Below, piece by piece: positions 59,301 through 64,000 of a stretch of DNA of 64,000 nt. Source of the stretch: Gymnogyps californianus (Eukaryota; Chordata; Aves; Accipitriformes; Cathartidae). The stretch is taken from the NCBI RefSeq assembly GCF_018139145.2, contig NC_059471.1:46299845-46363844 (forward strand), written 5' to 3'. Every line of letters begins with the position of its first letter. Within the stretch, counting starts at the first letter, position 1. A program made the translations under genes and the position numbers. The notes below the pieces were generated by a model. It was not told the origin of the DNA and ran no database searches. It saw only the letters and a program-made list of their open reading frames with translations.

Positions 59301-62300
59301 GTTAGCCTTGTTTCCTAAGAAAATACAGCTCATACACTTGCATTGTCCATTTGGGTGGACATCTGTCCCCCTTAACAACTTCTGAGTTGATGGGTAATTT
59401 CAAACGCAATCGAAAGAACTAAAAAACCTCACAGATGTTACGTTCTTACAAATTCCATGAATACTGCTGGCTGGGTAAAGGGAAAAAAAATCTGTAGCTC
59501 ACTAAGGGAGAAAGGTAGAATTCAGCCATAACCTTCAGCATAGCAGAAGCTGGCTCTGCCAAAGAACATGCTGTCTTTTGCTTAGTCGAAGTGAAATAAA
59601 AGGGACGGGGGTGAGCAGAGTAATTGAAGTGGTAGTATAAAGGAAATGAGACCTAAGCCTGCAGAAAGACAGACTCAAAGTTTTGTTGCTCATGGAACAA
59701 CCTCCTTTCTTATATTACTGCATGATAACAAAGCTCTCAAATACTATCAAGCCGTCAAATAAAAATGGTTGATTAAACTTCCTTCAGCTGGTTCCTTTGC
59801 ATTATAACCATGCTACCCAAGAAAGATCTATTAAATATACAGGCACTTCACACACGTGGATTATACTAGCAATTCATTACTAATTTTCTATGAAACTGAC
59901 CAAAGGTTTATTATAAACCATCAGGTTTATAATAGTTCACTAGAGATCACAGGGTAGCTAACAAGATCACCCCTCTGTTCCTTAACAGAATTTCTAAATG
60001 CATTTCTCTCAGATCATCTATTTCCTTAGGTATTAATGTTTCTTTCATTAAATAAGCACTATATCCAATGTTGTTATTCTCTGGCTTCATAAAAAACATC
60101 AACATTTTATTTCAACAATTATTCTCTGCTATTCAAATTAAGCTGTTTAATCATTATGGTTTCCTGAGGACTGATTTATATTGACCACTACTACAAAAAT
60201 TCTCTGTGACACTTAAAAGGAAAGTATGCAGTCTGAGCATTATACATTTTTGTTTATCTTGCCACAGATGTTACTAGAGATCCCTAGACACATAATATTC
60301 TTTGCTCGATGTTTCTGCTTTACATATTAGTTTGGAGTCTTTGCTGAAGTTATGAATATGATACTGTGGAAGAGAAAGCAAAGCTAAAGACATCCTTACC
60401 AAGAGTAAAAAGGACAGTATAAACCACACAACTGAGTTAATATTTAAAGAACAAGAATTTAATCTGGTATGCAATGTTTTCCTAGGAGGATCTTTATTTT
60501 CAATGCTATACATGTGAAAATAAGAATGAATAAGTGGCTCGTTATCTACATGTATAAAAATATAAACATCCTATCAAACATCTGCAAAGTCACCCTTCAT
60601 GATATGCATCACTGAAAAGACCTGTGCCTTAACTTCTGATTAAAAGAAAGACTGCCTTTGTTTTTTTAATAGCACTTGTAAATGCTACTGCATTCATCCA
60701 TAAGTACATGAACTGTGAACAACAACAGCTACAAAATGTATACAGGACTCCAGCATTGTGCCTTCAGATTTTTGTCCTTTTGCATGTCAACAGGTTAGCA
60801 CAGTCATTGTGTTTATCCGTTCTTTGAGCTCTCGTAGAAGAGAACAGCAAAACTCAGTGACTTTGCCTTGGGCATTTTACCTTTTAAAAATTTTACTGAA
60901 ATTACTGAGTAATGTTTAAGAAAAATATCGTCTTCTGTGGCAAACCATCAAATGACTATTACATTTATGGTACCATCATTTTAAGCCTAAATGTCATGAG
61001 TTATCAGTAAATGAAGGGCCCCATTTCCTAATACTAATAACGCTTAGAGTTTTTAGCACAAACACAAAGATTAAAAAATCATCAGTTTATGTTTTTATTA
61101 CACCCATTTCTACTTAAAATATGAGAATTTCTGCATCATCTGCCAGCAAACAGATAGCCCATCAGTGATCAAAATACAGGCAATCTTTGTTTTAGAGATG
61201 CATTCAGCCACCTGGAAGTTTAGTTATGATTCACATTCAAGCAAATATGTAATCGATTTCAGTTTTACAAGCTGATACTCATATTCAGTTTTTCCATAGA
61301 AACAGGTATAGGAAACCAGTAAAACATTACCATATTATGTACATAGCGTAATATGTAAATGCTCAGCTAGATATATTATGAAATTCCGTAGCACTAAAAT
61401 GATTAAAAAACTAAATGATTCGTGTAAAATGTTTATATACTGTATATATATGTACACTAAATCACAAGTTCAATTTAAAACTGCCCCTATTCATAGTTCC
61501 TATGATGGATTTAGTAAGCTACCAGATTCTTAAAAAAAGAAAGCTATCTAGAGTGAAATTGAACACGTTACTGAAAACTGATTTTATACAAAATCTTAAA
61601 AAACATACTTCAGAATTACTTAACAGAAACTAGAAAAAGACGGTCATTATTCTTGAGAACGGCATTGTAAAGACCTAATAGCTGTGATCAATGTCCTTTC
61701 ACTTGTGGTATAAATAAGTTAAGCACAAAGAAATCATCTTGGAGTAAGGCATAGGACAAACAGGTTTCACTCTGTCTTCAGATGTATTGGCCTCTCACTC
61801 TTATTGCTCATCTAATTTGGCAGGTATACATTTCTCTCCTTTTAAAAATACTCCATTATACAACTATCTACAACTGGACAATACCCAGCGCTTTCATATG
61901 CACACCTTCAGTTTAATCACATTGATAAACAATCGTGCTAATATAAAAAAAAAACATGGTGATGCAAATTATTTTCAGTTTTATGCGGTTGTGCATGCAC
62001 ATAATGAAAGACCAAGTGGTGAACACAGAGACTGAGCACTGAAACTCAACTCAATACATATGTAGCTATAGCTCTTTTCAAAGGAATTAAGGTTTTAAAA
62101 ATAAAACCCGACTGTGAAATTCTTTGGTTAGAATACAAGTGCTAGCAGTATTTCTAAATTTGGAGTTAGAACAATTTATTTTTCAAGAGTTTTAAAAATG
62201 TAACTTCAAGCCTTTAATATGTACCACTAAACTCTTCAACACTTCGGATACATTTAGGATATTTTTCCATGAAGGTCTGAACAGAAAATACAGGTTTTTA

Positions 62301-63540
62301 AATCAAGTTCAGGTTTTAAAGGAAAGTGCTTTTGTACCCCAGTCTTCACAAATTTATTAGAAAGAGCTGCTCAATCTTCCCTACCGTAAAACCTGCTGCT
62401 CAGATCGTCTGTTCCAAAGCAAGCTATGGCTGCCTCCTCCGGGAAAGAAAGACTGTTAGATAGCACAAACCAAATACAACTTAGAAGGGGTAATTTCCCC
62501 TGAAGAAAGTTGGCATCGTTCTTGTTTTTGTAAGGACAGGGCTTAATCCTTTCTAAGAAGCACTAATTTTGTCTAGGAAAGGTACTTAACTCTCAGCAGT
62601 GTCATTGCCCTGGTAGTACTGCCATGAAAACTAAGAAACTGGTTCTTAAAAAAGTGGTTTCAGCGTCAATCCTGTTGGCTTCAAAGTTTTACAGCACTAA
62701 CATGACAAAACTTAAAGTAACAAGCAGAGTGCTTTACTTTCGTAAAATAAAAAAAAAAGTGAAAAAAAAATACAAAGTGTTTGATTACACTTATAATGTA
62801 CATCTGTATTAAGTCAACATACAGGATTTCAGCTTCCCAGGAAGCAGGCCCTACCTTCACGCTGGCAAGCCTGGCTTCATCTTGCCCCCATCGTTTTGAG
62901 GGTGTTTAAGGAAATATGCATTGAGATTTCTATGCATATTATAGACAGTAACTTCAAGACAATTATAAGGACTTAACGCCACCCATGGAAGTTACGATTC
63001 ACAAGCACTTCAATTTTTCAAAGCGTCATTGTTTGACCTCTCGAGGGAATAAACATGTGTCTCTGAGGACACTTTATAGTTCAAATGGTTGGTTATCCAG
63101 TGAACCTGTCCTTTCACATCAGCCTTACATGCCTGCTGTGCAGGCCCTGGTCCAGTTTAACAGCTTGGAGAGGGGAGTTCAGAGAGATAGGGAGCAGAGA
63201 GGGGAGACGGATGCAACCAGTCATGAAGGGCCACACACACGCCTCCTGCAAAACTACTCATCTCTACAGATGAAGTATGAGCCGGAGTGCCAACCCCTCA
63301 TAGTCAGGCATCACTTCTATGTGATGGTCCTTCACAGACAGGCATCACTTTGATGGGGTGGGGGGATAAAACAGACCGTTATGGGTCTGCCCAACAAGGC
63401 GAAATCCCCCTTAAGGGTATGGGGATGAGAAAGGAGCCATTTGTCATGCCACCTTCAACAGAAGTTGCTGAAAAGCAACTGAAAAGTTCCTCAGCCCCTA
63501 AATGGGTGGTTTTTAAACTACCCCACCCTGACAGAGCTAT
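56321..63540. other. Single-copy AT-rich sequence, no recognised gene
   Basis: Contains an A-rich and GA run at 57,274-57,299, a 51-bp tandem duplication (separate entry) and a small GC-richer island at about 56,880-57,130. Open frames are short and unsupported. From about 60,000 to 62,800 it is very AT-rich with few ORFs. Confidence 0.6.
58060..58161 (+). repeat. 51-bp perfect tandem duplication
   Basis: The stretch starting CACCCTAACCAAGGTGTACT at 58,060 is repeated without change from 58,111. Perfect identity suggests a recent event or an assembly stutter. Confidence 0.92.
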
Positions 63541-64000
63541 CGCTCAGCTCCTGTGCACAGAGAGGGGCAGGGGCTGGGCGCACACGCACGCCTTCCTGGG
63601 ACGGGTATTTGTCTACTCCCGCTACCTCTCTCCTTCCTCGCTACCTAGACAGCTACTGGGAGGCATGGGAGGGAGGATGACGGTGCGAGCCGGGACACAG
63701 TGGCTGAGCAGGGGTGTGGTGGTCAAGCAGGGACATGGCGGCTGAGGCACGACATGGTGACCTCCCGTCCCCGGGGCCATCAGGAGGTGCGTGCAGGAGG
63801 GGTGGGGGCTGCGCTGGGGGCTGACTCGCCTTGTGCGTGGAGGCAGGCACCGGGGTGAGGAAAGCGCAGGGGGACACAGCCCCCTCCACATCCTCCTTCC
63901 TCCGGGCCGGGAGGGGACCGTGGGCGTGAGGGTGTGCAGGGGCCGCCGCCTTATCCCCACGCCACGGGCCGGGCGGATGCTCAGTCCCGGCAGAAGACAT
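63541..64000. promoter_or_regulatory. CpG-rich stretch at right edge, possible promoter region
   Basis: After 7 kb of AT-rich DNA, base composition turns GC-rich with roughly 30 CpG dinucleotides in the last 460 bases, as in vertebrate CpG islands. Open frames occur on both strands, including a minus frame whose ATG coincides with the window end at 64,000, but no domain is recognisable. A gene starting in or beyond this edge is an inference only. Confidence 0.4.

Overview
The window looks like vertebrate, most probably avian, genomic DNA. It carries CR1-type LINE fragments of the kind dominant in birds and other sauropsids. It also carries a very GC-rich multi-exon gene with short introns, as is common on avian microchromosomes. 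No bacterial-style genes, RNA genes or CRISPR arrays were recognised. Species and chromosome cannot be told from the sequence alone.

Positions 1-46,853 are a head-to-tail segmental duplication with a period of about 16.3 kb, seen as three consecutive copies: 1-16,252, 16,253-32,538 and 32,539-46,853 (the third is cut short on the right). Each copy holds, in order: about 7.3 kb of mostly unrecognised AT-rich sequence with a CR1-like 3' end, a (TTCTC)n tail and a (TTTCA)n microsatellite; a CR1 ORF2 endonuclease fragment; a C/T-rich (CTTT/CCTT)n tract; and a GC-rich RhoGAP gene. In copies 1 and 2 this is followed by a CR1 reverse-transcriptase fragment with a (TCTCG)n/(TTCTC)n tail and a spacer. 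Copy 3 leaves the repeat 15 kb into the period, at 46,853/46,854. That places the tandem-duplication joint at the gene 3' flank / CR1-RT border (14,267/14,268 and 30,576/30,577).

The gene is the main biological content. It encodes a PH-like N-terminal region plus a RhoGAP domain related to ARHGAP20/TAGAP. Copies 2 and 3 can be read through twelve exons as 460 codons without a frameshift. The arginine finger and the other two canonical RhoGAP residues are kept. Copy 1 has many one-base indels, mostly in its GC-rich half and in introns as well as exons, which suggests consensus errors at least as much as pseudogenisation. Copies 2 and 3 differ by only five residues in the twelve-exon frame. Copy 3 has a patch of raised divergence (about 43,810-44,750) and another near the array edge, as expected from uneven gene conversion. 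The C-terminus of the protein is unresolved.

Positions 46,854-64,000 are single-copy flank without a recognisable gene. They hold one old degenerate CR1 element (about 55,020-56,320), a 51-bp tandem duplication, and a CpG-rich stretch at the right edge that may be a promoter region.
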